A program made the position numbers and the translations under genes. A stretch of 64,000 bases of DNA from Rosa chinensis (taxonomy: Eukaryota; Streptophyta; Magnoliopsida; Rosales; Rosaceae): assembly GCF_002994745.2 (NCBI RefSeq), contig NC_037094.1, positions 17,694,001 to 17,758,000 of the forward strand, read 5' to 3'. Positions within the stretch are counted from its first letter, which is position 1. Each line of letters begins with the position of its first letter. Of the stretch, positions 47,393-59,403 are shown piece by piece. Under the pieces are notes generated by a model that was not told the origin of the DNA, searched no databases, and saw only the letters and a program-made list of their open reading frames with translations.

Positions 47393-48287
47393 CTTGTATA
47401 TGTGAGTTCTAAACCTGTGAGTTGGGACTCTTTCTTAGTTTCTTAGTTTCAGATACCAATTTATTCTGGGTTTCATGGTTTCTTAGTTTCTTTACCAATT
47501 TGTGCTTGCAGGAACAGGAGGACGAGGACTAAGAAGCAAAGTGACTGCACAACTGAAGGTATAATTCATATTATGCAAAGTGACTATGAATGTTCATCAT
47601 TTGTATTTGACTTGAGAGTTTGTTACAGTAATTACTAATTTTCAAGAGGTTTAGGTAATGAAAATGTTATGGTTTGTGAACTGTGTTATTGTTTTCTGTT
47701 TTCTGTTTAGGGTATGGTTTTAATGTTTTATTGTGTTATTGACATTAATAAGAAATAACTTATTGTTTTCTGTTTTCTGTTTAATGTTTTTGTGAACTGT
47801 TTTCTGAACTAAGATGTTTGTTTGTTTCATTTCTTGTATATGTGAGTTCTAAACCTGTGAGTTGGGACTCTTTCTTAGTTTCTTAGTTTCAGATACCAAT
47901 TTATTCTGGGTTTCATGGTTTCTTAGTTTCTTTACCAATTTGTGCTTGCAGGAACAGGAGGACGAGGACTAAGAAGCAAAGTGACTGCACAACTGAAGGT
48001 ATAATTCATATTATGCAAAGTGACTGTATGAATGTTCATCACTTGTATTTGACTTGAGAGTTGTTACTGTAATTACTAATTTTCAAGAGGTTTAGGTAAT
48101 GAAAATGTTATGGTTTGTGAACTGTTTTATTGTGTTATTGTTTTCTGTTTTCTGTTTAGGGTATGGTTTATTGGTTTTAATGTTTTATTGTGTTATTGAC
48201 ATTAATAAGAAATAACTTATTGTTTTCTGTTTTGTGTTTAATGTTTTTGTGAACTGTTTTCTGAACTAAGATGTTTGTTTGTTTCAT
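47393..48287. repeat. Tandem duplication of about 440 bp in the hAT element
   Basis: The block starting CTTGTATATGTGAGTTC at 47393 recurs at 47833 with few differences, including the piece GGAACAGGAGGACGAGGAC. Both copies keep AG/GT signals around a small exon-like segment. Confidence 0.85.
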
Positions 48288-49269
48288 TTCTTTCTTCATC
48301 TTTTTGTAGCTATGGGTACTCAAAGTGCTAACCTCAGTCAAGCTAGTAGCTCTAGCCCTTCAATAAGTTCTGCACCTAATATGACGAATACTGCAGCTTT
48401 AGATCATTCCCCTTTAGGACAACCACCCGTAGGTCAAACACTCCCACCTTTAGGTGCTTCTGGTTCAGGTGGAAGCCATTATTTGCACTTCGGATTGGTT
48501 AAAATCTGACCCCCCAAATTTGTACAAAGATCCCACTGAAGATGACCTTGAAATGTACCACACTTTGGAGGAACTTGAGAGGGGTAAGCTACTCATATTT
48601 TCTGCTTATTTATTTTATGAATCATGATATTGTTTTTAACCTCCTCTTTGTTATTTTGCAGAGAATGCTTTTAATCAAGGAGTGGCGGGAACAATGACCA
48701 ATACCAGCTCTACACAGTCACAAACTACTGCCTTGCTGCCCTCGCAGCCTACATCTTGAGCTTTCAGCTTTCTTGTTCATTGATTGAAATTGCAGAAACT
48801 ACGAGAATGCTTTCTTCATTGAGTGATGAATGATTGATGAGATGAACTGTGAATTGATGGGATTAATTATTGAACTGTGAATTGATGAGATGAATTATTG
48901 AACTGTGAATTATTGAATTATAATTTGTATGAACTATGAAGTGATGATTGATTGATGAGATAAACTGAATTGATGAACTGAAGTTATGTATGACAGGTTT
49001 TTTGCTTATTTTTCATTTGATTATGGTTGGGCCTTTGTTTGGAAATTTCTGACAGGTTTGAGCCTTTACAATTTCAGTTGGGCCATAGCTGAAAGCTGGC
49101 CCAATCTTAAACTTGGTTGGAGGCCCAACCAACCGATACCGAGAAGTTGGTATACCGACTTTCGTGGCCGGTAATGGTAGCCTATTTTGTGTGCCAAGAA
49201 TGTTTGGTACGGTAGATGGTATTGGTCTTGAATGTCCGGTACCGAACCGAACCCACCCCTACTCATTGG

Positions 49270-50616
49270 TATGTTGGTGAGTACTGGGGTCTTGTGGGAC
49301 CCATGTGATATTGGTGAAAGTGTTAACTTCTACAGAGTTTAGGTCATTACAAGGCTCGACTGTCAGATGTCTGCGGGCTTTTAAGGTGCAAAACCTTAGA
49401 CTTGCGGGGTCTGACTGCTATAACGTGATAATTAGCGCTGGACCTAGATATTAGTTGGGTTCATGCAGGCCACGGATGGTTTATAAGTTTCCTAGGCTGG
49501 TGAGCTGCCTCCCCCCAGTCTAAATACCTTTGTCCAAATTTTGGCTACAATTGGTAATCGACTACGAGACTCAAACTCAGGATTCTCACTAACGAAAGAA
49601 AGACCAAATGGTCCTGGGCAAACAATCTTTCGGTTAGGCTAATGTGTGCCATGCATTATTCCTATTTTGTTACATGGACAGCTAAAAGCTCGAAATATCA
49701 AAACTATATTGATGTAGAATGAATGGCAGTCCGAATTGAAGAACAGCTCGATCGTGGAAAAGGAGAAAAACCCGGTTTGTTGCAACTTTGACATTCGGTT
49801 TCAAAATCGCAATTGTTATAGCTTTCCGGAAAGGGAACTACGCCAGGAACAAAACTTGCCGCTTTGCCACAATATGTTGGCTTTTTCGGGCTTTCGAGGT
49901 CGTTTAGGGTCTCAAAACTGCAATTTACTGTTTTTCAGAATTTTCGGTTTTCTAGTTTGTTTTGGACAACAGTGGGCTTTAGGGTTTCATTGTTAGTCGC
50001 CCTAGGGTTTCTTTTCTCATATATATGCAACCTTAAACGGCTGCAGAACTTATCTTTTATCATATTATCAATCAAATTGAGAATTTTCTTTTTTATCTCT
50101 GGTGGACTCCAAAACCTTTGTTTTAGGTTTATTGCTTGTAAACCTTACGTGATCTTTCCGACTGCGTCATATATCACCAAAAACTTCGACCTCAGAAGTA
50201 CATCTCTATAAGGTTTCGGTTCTCAAAATAATATTCCTTTGATATTTTTAAAGGAGATATTGAAAAAAAATAAAGTTGAAATATTGTTCTGATTTCGACC
50301 AAATAAAATATTCTCTTCTGGTGAAGTAGTCAATCTTCTTTACCTTAATTAGGAGACTAGGATAAGAAAACATGACACTAACATAAGTTTCTTCTTTTGA
50401 AAGCCATCAATTCTTCCAATTACAGTTGCAAAGTTTCAATTGATCGATAACCAGAAAGGAAGCAAAGCAGGACAAAGGCTTAGTAGTAGACTTAAACTTG
50501 ATGGATATGAGCCTGCATCTAATCGTGGTGATAATATTCTTGAGAACCACAGAGTGATCACATTTTCAGCAATTCAGTAAGGATTTGAGCCTACTCTTGG
50601 AAGCCAATACTTTGGA
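49270..50616. other. Intergenic spacer between the hAT element and PLD copy C
   Basis: No gene recognised. Open frames at 49736-50211 (plus strand) show no domain or family similarity I can name. The last 250 bp or so probably include the 3' UTR of copy C. Confidence 0.4.
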
Positions 50617-53600
50617 TCAGGTGGTGATGATGGCGCCTCTAAGTGATATTGTCCTCCCACTGCTACTGATACGCAGATTCTTCACTACTTTTATGTCGCC
50701 GAGACTCCCCAATATATTGCCACCAACGTCTGGAAATGTTGGACACCCTGGAAGAGGCCCCACCGTGCCCGTTGGACCAACTTCAACCGGATACTTGAGG
50801 AGGTGACCCTTCATTTCTGTGACTACGTCGTCCAAGTATTGACTCCAGTTCTGCTCACCCAAAGACCTTACCCTTTGAACACATTCAAGACTCTCTGGCT
50901 GATTGAAACATTCTTCAACAAGTCCTAAATGCTCTGCCCACAGTGACATTCTGTATCCATATATCTACAACCATGCAGGTTATAATAAATTTTTACATTA
51001 GTTTCTTGTAGCCTTGCATTCAAAAATGACATTGCTTGCTGCTGTTGAACATAAACTCAGGATTAATTACCCTATTTGAATGCGCACACAACCTAATATT
51101 GGTTAAAGTTCTTTAAGAATTGTATATCCTTGCATAATGCATGGTCTCCAAACCTCTCTCAGCCTTTCCTTAATTATAGTATCAGGAATACTTTACCTAC
51201 CTAAGTGCACTGGAAACCTGTAGCAATGTATATACAGAAATAAAGTTTCGACTTGTCAGGCTTACCTTTCCGTGTGGACTTGAGAGTTTTCTCGCCCAAG
51301 TATGATGAGGCTGATAAGCCCCCATTGCTATTTCAGTATCTCGGAGACCTTCCATGGATCGCTGATTGATATTTGCAGATCCCACTATAACATATTCATC
51401 ATCCACTATCATTCCTTTAGAATGGACATAAATCATAAATCGCCGACTATTCTGAGTGAGTACCTAGCAGGTTACCAAAGAATTAACAACTGTAGTGTGT
51501 CGGAAAACATAGCTAATGGAAAAGAGAGACCAACAAAATATACTCAAGAGATGTAAGGGAACTTACTTCGGGAGTGTTTGCTGCACTTAAATTATTTGCA
51601 GCATCTCCACTTGGTTTCTCACGATTTCCGAGGCAAAAGAAATTCAAGTAGTCTTGTGGACAGTTCTTATTTTCGAGCCCAACCTCCTTTAGAGCCTTGT
51701 AAATGATTTCATACATCATTTGCATTGTTTTATGCTGCAGTAACAAAAGAATTGGGATTTATTTAAGATAAGTTTAAATAAATTTGGAGCTATTTAAGAT
51801 CATTTGAAACTTGACATAAATTTGAATTTCACAGATGCCTTCATAAGGACAAATGAAAGAGAAATATCTAGACCCAAAAGAAGAGTTCCACCAGTACTAT
51901 TCACCTAGAGTATTATTAAGCCCAAAAGCTGTATGTGACATGATGAACTCCAATGAGTCTCAAGCCAACAACAATTGCTTAAGACCTACAATTACATATT
52001 TCAATAGTAGATTACCTGCCAAAGGAGAATTCTTTGAAGGGGCATATCATTGGGATCACCTTCTGGCCACATGGGGATGACAATATATACAGAAAACTTC
52101 TCATTTGCTTTGATTTTGTTTGCTATTTTCAGAGCAATTTCCATCGGTATCAAATTGTTTGCACCTGGATAATGGCATTATCAGTTTGTCACTGACATCT
52201 CAACAACAATAAAAGCAAGCATATACATGCAAACTAATTCTGACTAAGACTCACTGTATTCTTGTTGCAAAAGCGAAATCACAAATCAAGACATCAATAA
52301 AAGTGAAGAAACCAGCAACAACAAGCAACTTATCGCTATGGAAGGTAATCAGGTAGCGGTACATTATTGACACTACAAGAAACACATAGCATTAATATAA
52401 AATATTTTGATTTCCAGTGTTTTTCTATATATGTTGGTTCTAATCTAGTGCGAAACTAGAAAGGGAACATTGACGTGCTTATAGAGAACCACCTCTAGCT
52501 CATTTCCCAACTAGCAGCTGCAAAGATTACAGTTCTCACCTGTATCACTATCACCAATGTTTGACTTCCAATTATATGATGATCCAATAAAGTACTGGTT
52601 CTCTATGTAAATAAAATGTTGAGCAGCACGGATTGCTTTTACATATGCTGCATGTATACTCATGTCTATCAGCACATTTTTCCCACAAACAAGGTTCTGT
52701 TACAGCAGACAAAGGTAAGGTGATCCATCAATACTACAAAGTATGTGAGAAAACATATCAATGGCAACAAATTACGAAACCAAAGTTTCTCTTACCATCC
52801 TTGTAGCTTCTCCAGTGTCTTCGGGAAATCCTTGCACTGAATGGGAATCAATTGAACGGAAAACCTACAATTGTTCATGAAATTGTGAACAGTTACCATG
52901 CATATAAAATCAAGAGAAGCCTGGGACAATAGCCGATTGACATCCAACTCACCTGAATATCCCAAGCTTCTTTATCATCCTCACTCAAGCGAGGAACCTC
53001 TGTCATCCCAAGAATTTCAGGAATTTTCTCAATCTTGATTAATGCATCATCATCATCTCCTCGTAATTTCAGTTTTTGAAGTCCTCGTTCTTTTAGTTTG
53101 TGAAGACCATGTGGTTTTGAAGCCATCCCCCAACGCTGCTCAAAATTGGTGAGGATGTCATAAGCAGCTGGACCATCAATTTTACTGTGCAAATCATGCC
53201 ATGGCTGCCTTGGACACCCAATAACGGGTTTCTGTTTATTTTTAGAAAACAAGAGGGTTAAAAAGTGAAAATGAAAAAGAAATCTTTATGATTATGTTTA
53301 TTACTTTAGAGATCCTACATCAAGGTCATCACTCATATTTTCGTGAGAAATCTGCTGATCAGCCATTAGATTAGCAAACAGCAAAAATGTATTAGATGCT
53401 TCATATAGGATCTCATGTGTGATAAACATTTAAGAAAAAACAAACTCCGGAGATAAAGAACAGTTAGAAAGTTTTCTCCTTCACGTTTTATACAGAGAAA
53501 GGATTCTAAATTTTCAACACTGTATTGTGTGCATATCATCCTGTGATCGATGGATGTACTCAGGACTCAGCACATGACATAGCTCATGTATTACTGTAGA

Positions 53601-56600
53601 AAATAATTTACTGTAGACTGCCTATAGCCCTAAACAAGAAGAGTGTGTACAGTTCTCAGATAAAGAACAGCAAATTTATGTACTACAGCACCGTAGAAAA
53701 TTAATACAATGTTTACCGAGAAAGTAGGGTTACGATTGTCATCCTTGTGCACTGAACGTAAGGTCCTAAATATAGAATGCTCCGGAGTATCATAACGTCC
53801 CAAGCACAAGTCAAGACCTCCAACAAATGCAATGATCTTTCTTTTAATATGTCCAGCATCAGCGTCCACAATTACAGTTTTCTGATGATGGGTATAGACT
53901 ATTCCAGCTTCCTATAAACAGATTAGAAATATGAGAGGTTTCAAAGAAAGTACTATTCAGAAAATAATTCATTGGACGATTGTATCTGATCTGAAATATG
54001 AATATCTTTCTGATCTGAAATATGAATATCTTAACAAATTGTTTTTGGATCATTCATCGTCGTGAACTTTGGACATTGTATATTTCATTTCATTTTTTTT
54101 TTCCTACACCAGGTTCATTAATACTTTAATAATGTAGCTGGCTAAGTAAATAGAGATTTCCAGCACGACTAAAATAAATTTAAGAAAGTATGATGACTAT
54201 GATCACAAACAAGCAACTGAAGCAAGGACATGCTATCCAACCATCTTTTTCCCCCAGCTTTGGACTGATGATCGAGGGCAGAGTAAAAACTGAACTGAAG
54301 AGTCCTTAAAGAAACGTCGAGCGTCTTCGTCATTAGTATGCATGAGCCCTTCCTACATACACATTACAAAGTCAATGAGTATCTGGCGAAAGAAAATATT
54401 TAATTATTGAGTGCCAATTGAGCAGGTATAAATATTGAAGTGTGAAATGAGAATGCACTGACATGACATGAATGAAGAAAGATAAATCTTCTCAAACTAT
54501 ATGGTCAGCCAAATGAAACACATAATGTTTTTGTCCCACACATTGGTAAGGAAATAATATGGGACGAAAATTAAAACTACAGAGACCTAAAGGAAACATG
54601 TCTGCAAAATTACGAAGTATAAGAAAGTACAACACTCGTTAAAAATGTGCATGGAAGTCGATTCATATTTCCTTCACTCATTTACACCTAGATTCAGGAC
54701 AGCTTTCCCACAGCTGCAAGTTGTTAGTGTGAGTCATCGTTCCTTATTAGGCATAGACTACAAGGGAATATATTGTTGCAACTACTTACCTTGTATATGC
54801 TGTGTAATACAGTAGTACACAATAGTTGTAGTACGTTGTAGTACGATTGTAATCAGTTTATATCACTACTAGAAATTTCCCCAATGGGGACCAATTTATA
54901 AAGGTGGCTTTTGGCCCAACACACACTGATTTTGGTGGCTAAAGGGCATTAGCCACTATGCAGCCACTAATTGGATATCAGTCCCCTTAATTGCAGGTGC
55001 TAATGGTACAAAGGCCACTATTAAAAAAACAGTGTGAACACAGAAACCAATGCAGCTCTTCACACTGTTATGGAATTAGTGGGTGTTTATCCTTTGTAAT
55101 CACACTGATAACAGTGGCAAAATAGGTAGGCTATATTAAAAAAAAATGCACCAAATAATTGGTGCATATATGATCTTGTACTGTATTTTAAATGTATTAT
55201 ACAATAAATTTACTAGTTAAAAATACATCCATAAGAAACTATACACTACTAGAAGTGATACTCTTGTAAGCTTCGTCAGTGATTCACAGACCCTTGCTTC
55301 CCGCAGCTGGAACTCTTCTTTGATATGGACAACCTGCAAATAACATCATGTAGTTAGTTCTTGTTCAAACAAATATACAAACTGACATCTTAACATATAA
55401 AGAACTTTATGGTAAAACAATTGGATACATAAAGTAAATTGCAAACAAGATAAAGGATCAACCAGATAAATGATAACCACACAAAATTTTGAATCCTATT
55501 AACTTAACTAAAAGGAAAAATAACCAGTAATACCTGCCCACAAGTATGTAGAAACTCTCAAAGAACATACTGGTCATGCATCTTATAAAAAATCAGTCCA
55601 GCCTAAATGCAAATTCAATAGATAAATAATATTCGAAAGGCATGAGAGCAGAGTGAAAATGAAATGTTAAAAACAAGCACTTGGATGCTTGACAGAGCAA
55701 TTATTCTTTTTCCTTGTGTTGGGTTTTTGATCTTTGAACTATGATGGAGAAAGCACTATGCAGATAAAGTTGGATTTCACACTAAGAAATCAATCCTTAA
55801 GCACAAAGCCCCTATTACGATAAGAACCAAAACTGTTTGGTCACTCTTTATGCATTTTTCTTGAATAAACTTTGCTCGCGATACTTCCACTCAATAAGTA
55901 AAATTGATGCCAAAAACTAACCTTCTATAGGGAAACAGTAAATTTCTTAGATCAAATACTCAAGATTGTATAGTCTGGGTTGCCCCCTACGTATATGTCA
56001 ATTGAGGCACCTAATTCCAGTTTGTGATGCACTTGCATCTTAAAAATCTTATCCCTACAAAAAAAATCCCTTAAACCTGTATCTTCTTCATCTAAGTGCC
56101 TAATTTTCTATCGGTAAGGTGAAAGGGTTGACCCTTTTTCTCTCAATTTCTTAACAGTATAACCAATGTAAAATCTAAACTACCAATAATTAATTTGTAC
56201 ATCAGCTCTCAACCCCTCCTCTGAGTTCATAAAGTAACAAAATGCCAGGAGCAGCATTCTAAAAAGCAAAACTAATCCAGCACAACGCATTATAATAAAC
56301 AAGGGTAAGTATTGGAACTATTAGGCCATTATTTGCTTACATTTTCAGTGTCAAAAGAAACCCAAATTCAAGCATAGTGAGGAACCTTTTCTTCGATAAT
56401 GGATATGCATACTCACAAATGCAATCCACTCAATCAAGCAGTTCAACTCATATATTCCATTCTTTACAAGCAACCAAAAGTCACTAGAGGAGAGAAATGG
56501 ATATGAGGTGCACAGAAAAAGGGGGTAACAAAAAATAAATAATGAAAAAAATAATAATAATAAAGCTTGCAACTTTGTAGTTATTTCCACGTTCTAACAA

Positions 56601-58877
56601 GTATAAGAGAGTAAGAACGGTACCAGGAAGAACAGGGCACAAATTAACCATAGCATACGATAAATTAGTGTTGTGCTGTCGATTTTGTACAATCCAAACT
56701 TATGGGATTCCAAAGCCATCTGGGTCGATATTGAACCAAAAAACCCAAATCAAAATAGATCCAATTAAGAAACAACAACAATGAGAAGAAGGAAGAGTGG
56801 GAATAGGAACTACCTTGGTGGAGGCCTGGAGAAGAAAAGGGCATAGATTCAATAGGTACTAGACTGGGAGAGAACTTGGCATCTGGTAATCAAATTATAG
56901 GGTTTGACGAAGAGAGAGACTGAAGGGGTTCAAGCTTGATTTTTAATTTGACCAAGATCCAAGCAACTTCTAACCTCGACTAACAATTGTTCGAGGCCGG
57001 GAGATTAAGCAGCTACGGGTCAGATCCAAAGAGAAAAGAAACAAAGCTGAAGGCTTCAAACGGAGGATCGTTCTTCTTGAGAATCCCTCCTTGGCTTGAC
57101 GATAAAGCCGTTTGGATCTCGATGCAGAGCTTGGAAGCACGTCAATGGCAGCTTCGAGTTCTTTGTAACGCTGAGATTGAAAACCGATGACAAGTGATGG
57201 GAGACGATCTTTTCCGTACTGCAAGAAGATTGAAAACACTATACAGGAGAGAGAGATCCAAAATTAGAAGGAGGGGAGAAAAACTATATCTTGTTTTGGT
57301 CTGCAGATGGAGAAAGAGAGATGAACGGAGGAAACCTCCATATCTAAATTAGGTTTGAAGCTTGAACTCTGAAAGGGGTATATATTGAAGGAAATTTTCT
57401 CTCATCGTTGGATCAACTCTACATCACTAATCCAACGGCTATAAGAGATTGTCAAAACCGATAGCTGACACACATGTCAGCTCCACTACCATGTTTGCAC
57501 CGATATCGGTGAGTTGAATTATAAAAAAATCACAAATATATTCATTTTCTCACTTACCCACTCTTGTACGGTGTGAACCAAATTTATCCCACCAAAAATT
57601 CACATCAGTGGCTTACTATTGTTATTTCCCACTGTTGCTTTTTAGTGCCTACTAGTTAGTCCCTATTGGGGAAATTTCTAGTAGTGTATACACCACAGAA
57701 TGGGTGTAATAATATATCAGAAAATTCATTCTATAAATCTTGTTCTATTTGACTCGAGTAGTAATCAATACTGTTGGACCTTAAGACAGACCCTGAGACA
57801 GGAATATATCAGATATGCATAGGCAATTTCGGGAGCTTCAACAATGAGCGCATAATAAGTTGATCGGTAAATGCATCATTGAACCAAAAATATGCTACAG
57901 TCAGAATATGAGCATGTATGTATACGTCTAATCACCTTGGGCCTTACCATTTTAATTCCCTTAATAGAAGTTGGATCGTCCCAAACAAGAAGCAGAACTT
58001 TCACACCTTCCTGTGACTTGGTCTTCAGCAGATCACCTAATGTGCTATCTGATGAACCATTATTATTCCGAAGCAATCTGACTTTGGGGTGCAGTGACCA
58101 CCCAGCTATGTATATCAAACGGCGGGCCTGACTTATTGCATCAAATATGTCTTGCCAACAATTTCCATGCTCGTACTTAAGACCGCCGTCAAGCTTGAAG
58201 TTGGGGAGGCAACCATCAGGAACATGAGCATCTTGATAAAGAGTAACTTTACCGCCTTTCCTAACAGGAAAGTAAGTACCAGGGACCCCTTGATGATCAG
58301 GATCTAAACCTACTCCGCGATTATAAAATGCCATTTTTTCAATCGCGGTGTACTGAATTGACAAGCTCAACACAGCTCCAGGCATACAGCTTTTACCACT
58401 GGTAGTGTCAAGGATAGGGAAGGTTCCCTCAACTTTGATGCCAGAGTACAACTGTTGAGCTGAGATTCCAACAAAACCTATGGTCTTAGAGCCGAAAACA
58501 TCACTGTGTTTCACAACAAAGTTCACTCGTGAAGCATAATGAGCAACAGGAACATCAAAATGTTGCTCCCACACAGGGTTCTCTGTACTACTCATCACAA
58601 AGGTCCTCCCAATCACAGCATTTGATAAAGAAATCGTAACATATGGAGAACTGATAATATTTTTGCGTCTCGTCCCAGGCAACTTCGCAATTGCATGCCC
58701 CACATGCTTGCGAAAACTCTCCATGTCAGGAAGGTTTTCGGCCTTCTTGACCCATATGACTAGGGAGCCATGTAGCAAAATCTTCAGGGTTCCACTCTCA
58801 AATGGAATAACTTCTTGACCCTGAGGATGGTCTGGGCCTCCAAATGACAAGGATTCCTGGTAAGTAGGATTAGCCAT
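50617..58877 (-). CDS. PLDgamma-like: Phospholipase D, C2-type beta/gamma class, copy C (intact)
   Basis: Exons 58877-57948, 54352-54242, 53911-53717, 53231-52953, 52864-52796, 52696-52540, 52164-52016, 51734-51567, 51463-51266 and 50964-50617 join to an uninterrupted 867-aa protein. The C2 domain is N-terminal. HKD motif 1 is HQKTVIVD (356-363) and HKD motif 2 is HSKGMIVD (700-707). Oddities: exon 2 is one codon shorter and reads [12 protein letters not shown] where A and B have a CPRSAG-GxWAKK form; exon 6 is three codons longer (SNIGDSDT); exon 4 has an extra [14 protein letters not shown]; and the last residues (about 834-867) replace the QENLTI ending conserved in beta/gamma PLDs. Intron 1 is enlarged to 3.6 kb by a CACTA transposon. 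Likely functional, but the changed C-terminus may alter activity. Confidence 0.92.
54864..57686. mobile_element. CACTA transposon in intron 1 of PLD copy C
   Basis: The termini are inverted repeats starting CACTACTAGAAATTTCCCCA on both strands, flanked by a 3-bp duplication TAT (54861-54863 and 57687-57689), diagnostic of CACTA (En/Spm) elements. The 2823-bp interior has no transposase ORF, so it is non-autonomous. GTGGC/GCCAC-type subterminal motifs lie near both ends. A second CACTACTAGAAG sequence occurs at 55244. It does not disturb the PLD exons. Confidence 0.92.
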
Positions 58878-59403
58878 ATAAGAATACTTCTCACCTCTTC
58901 AAAGAATTGAAGTACACCCAAAACTCAAATGTTCTAACTTTTGAGCTCTGCTTCACATAGACCCCAAAATTTCTTAATGCTCCACACAGAAGCAAGTAAA
59001 GCAGATAAGGTTGAAATTCTAGAGAGAATTGGCCAAAACTGAAATGATGGGTTTGAGCATAGACAACACTTAAACATGAATTTATTGAACATAAGAGAAA
59101 CAACACTGTAATTCTCGTAGTTGACTTGCAATGGAAGACGACGAAGACGAAGATCCATCATTTTCAATTATAAATTATTATACAAAAAAAAATAACTGGA
59201 CGTGTTTAAAATCAATGCAAAATCTGCAAACAATATGCAACTAGGCAAGTGGGAGGTGGATCAATGCAAAATCAATGCAAGTGGACGTGTTTAAAATCAA
59301 TGCAAAATCTGCAAAATCTCTAATAATGTTCTTTTGATTTGAAGTCCCGGCAGTAGGCGGTGGATCACGATCACGGACTTTAAGTTGTCGTCTGTAGTTT
59401 CCC
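58878..59403 (-). other. 5' region of PLD copy C
   Basis: Likely 5' UTR and promoter. The C/T-rich leader at about 59110-59160 matches that of copy B. A short direct repeat (CAATGCAAAATC / GGACGTGTTTAAAATC) occurs at 59200-59320. No coding signal. Confidence 0.45.

Larger units (their letters stand above)
46336..49261 (+). mobile_element. Non-autonomous hAT transposon with transposase remnants
   Basis: Ends begin TAGGGCTGG and, inverted, TAGGGGTGG, typical hAT termini. They are flanked by a perfect 8-bp duplication CTCATTGG (46328-46335 and 49262-49269). The 2.9-kb interior keeps only the two ends of a plant hAT transposase gene. A Ser-rich N-terminus begins at the ATG at 48312, and directly after it, in another frame, comes a C-terminal piece reading ICTSDWLKSDPPNLY followed by acidic residues (48470-48760). 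The BED finger and catalytic core between them are deleted. An internal 440-bp tandem duplication and a GATTCGA-rich minisatellite lie in its 5' half. Confidence 0.9.

Noticed and set aside
49736..50211. Overlapping plus-strand frames of 86 and 115 aa
   Set aside because: Hydrophobic AT-rich translations without recognisable features or a partner reading frame.
56970..57239. 89-aa minus-strand frame inside the intronic CACTA element
   Set aside because: Could be a captured exon, but no family is recognisable, so it is not listed as a gene.
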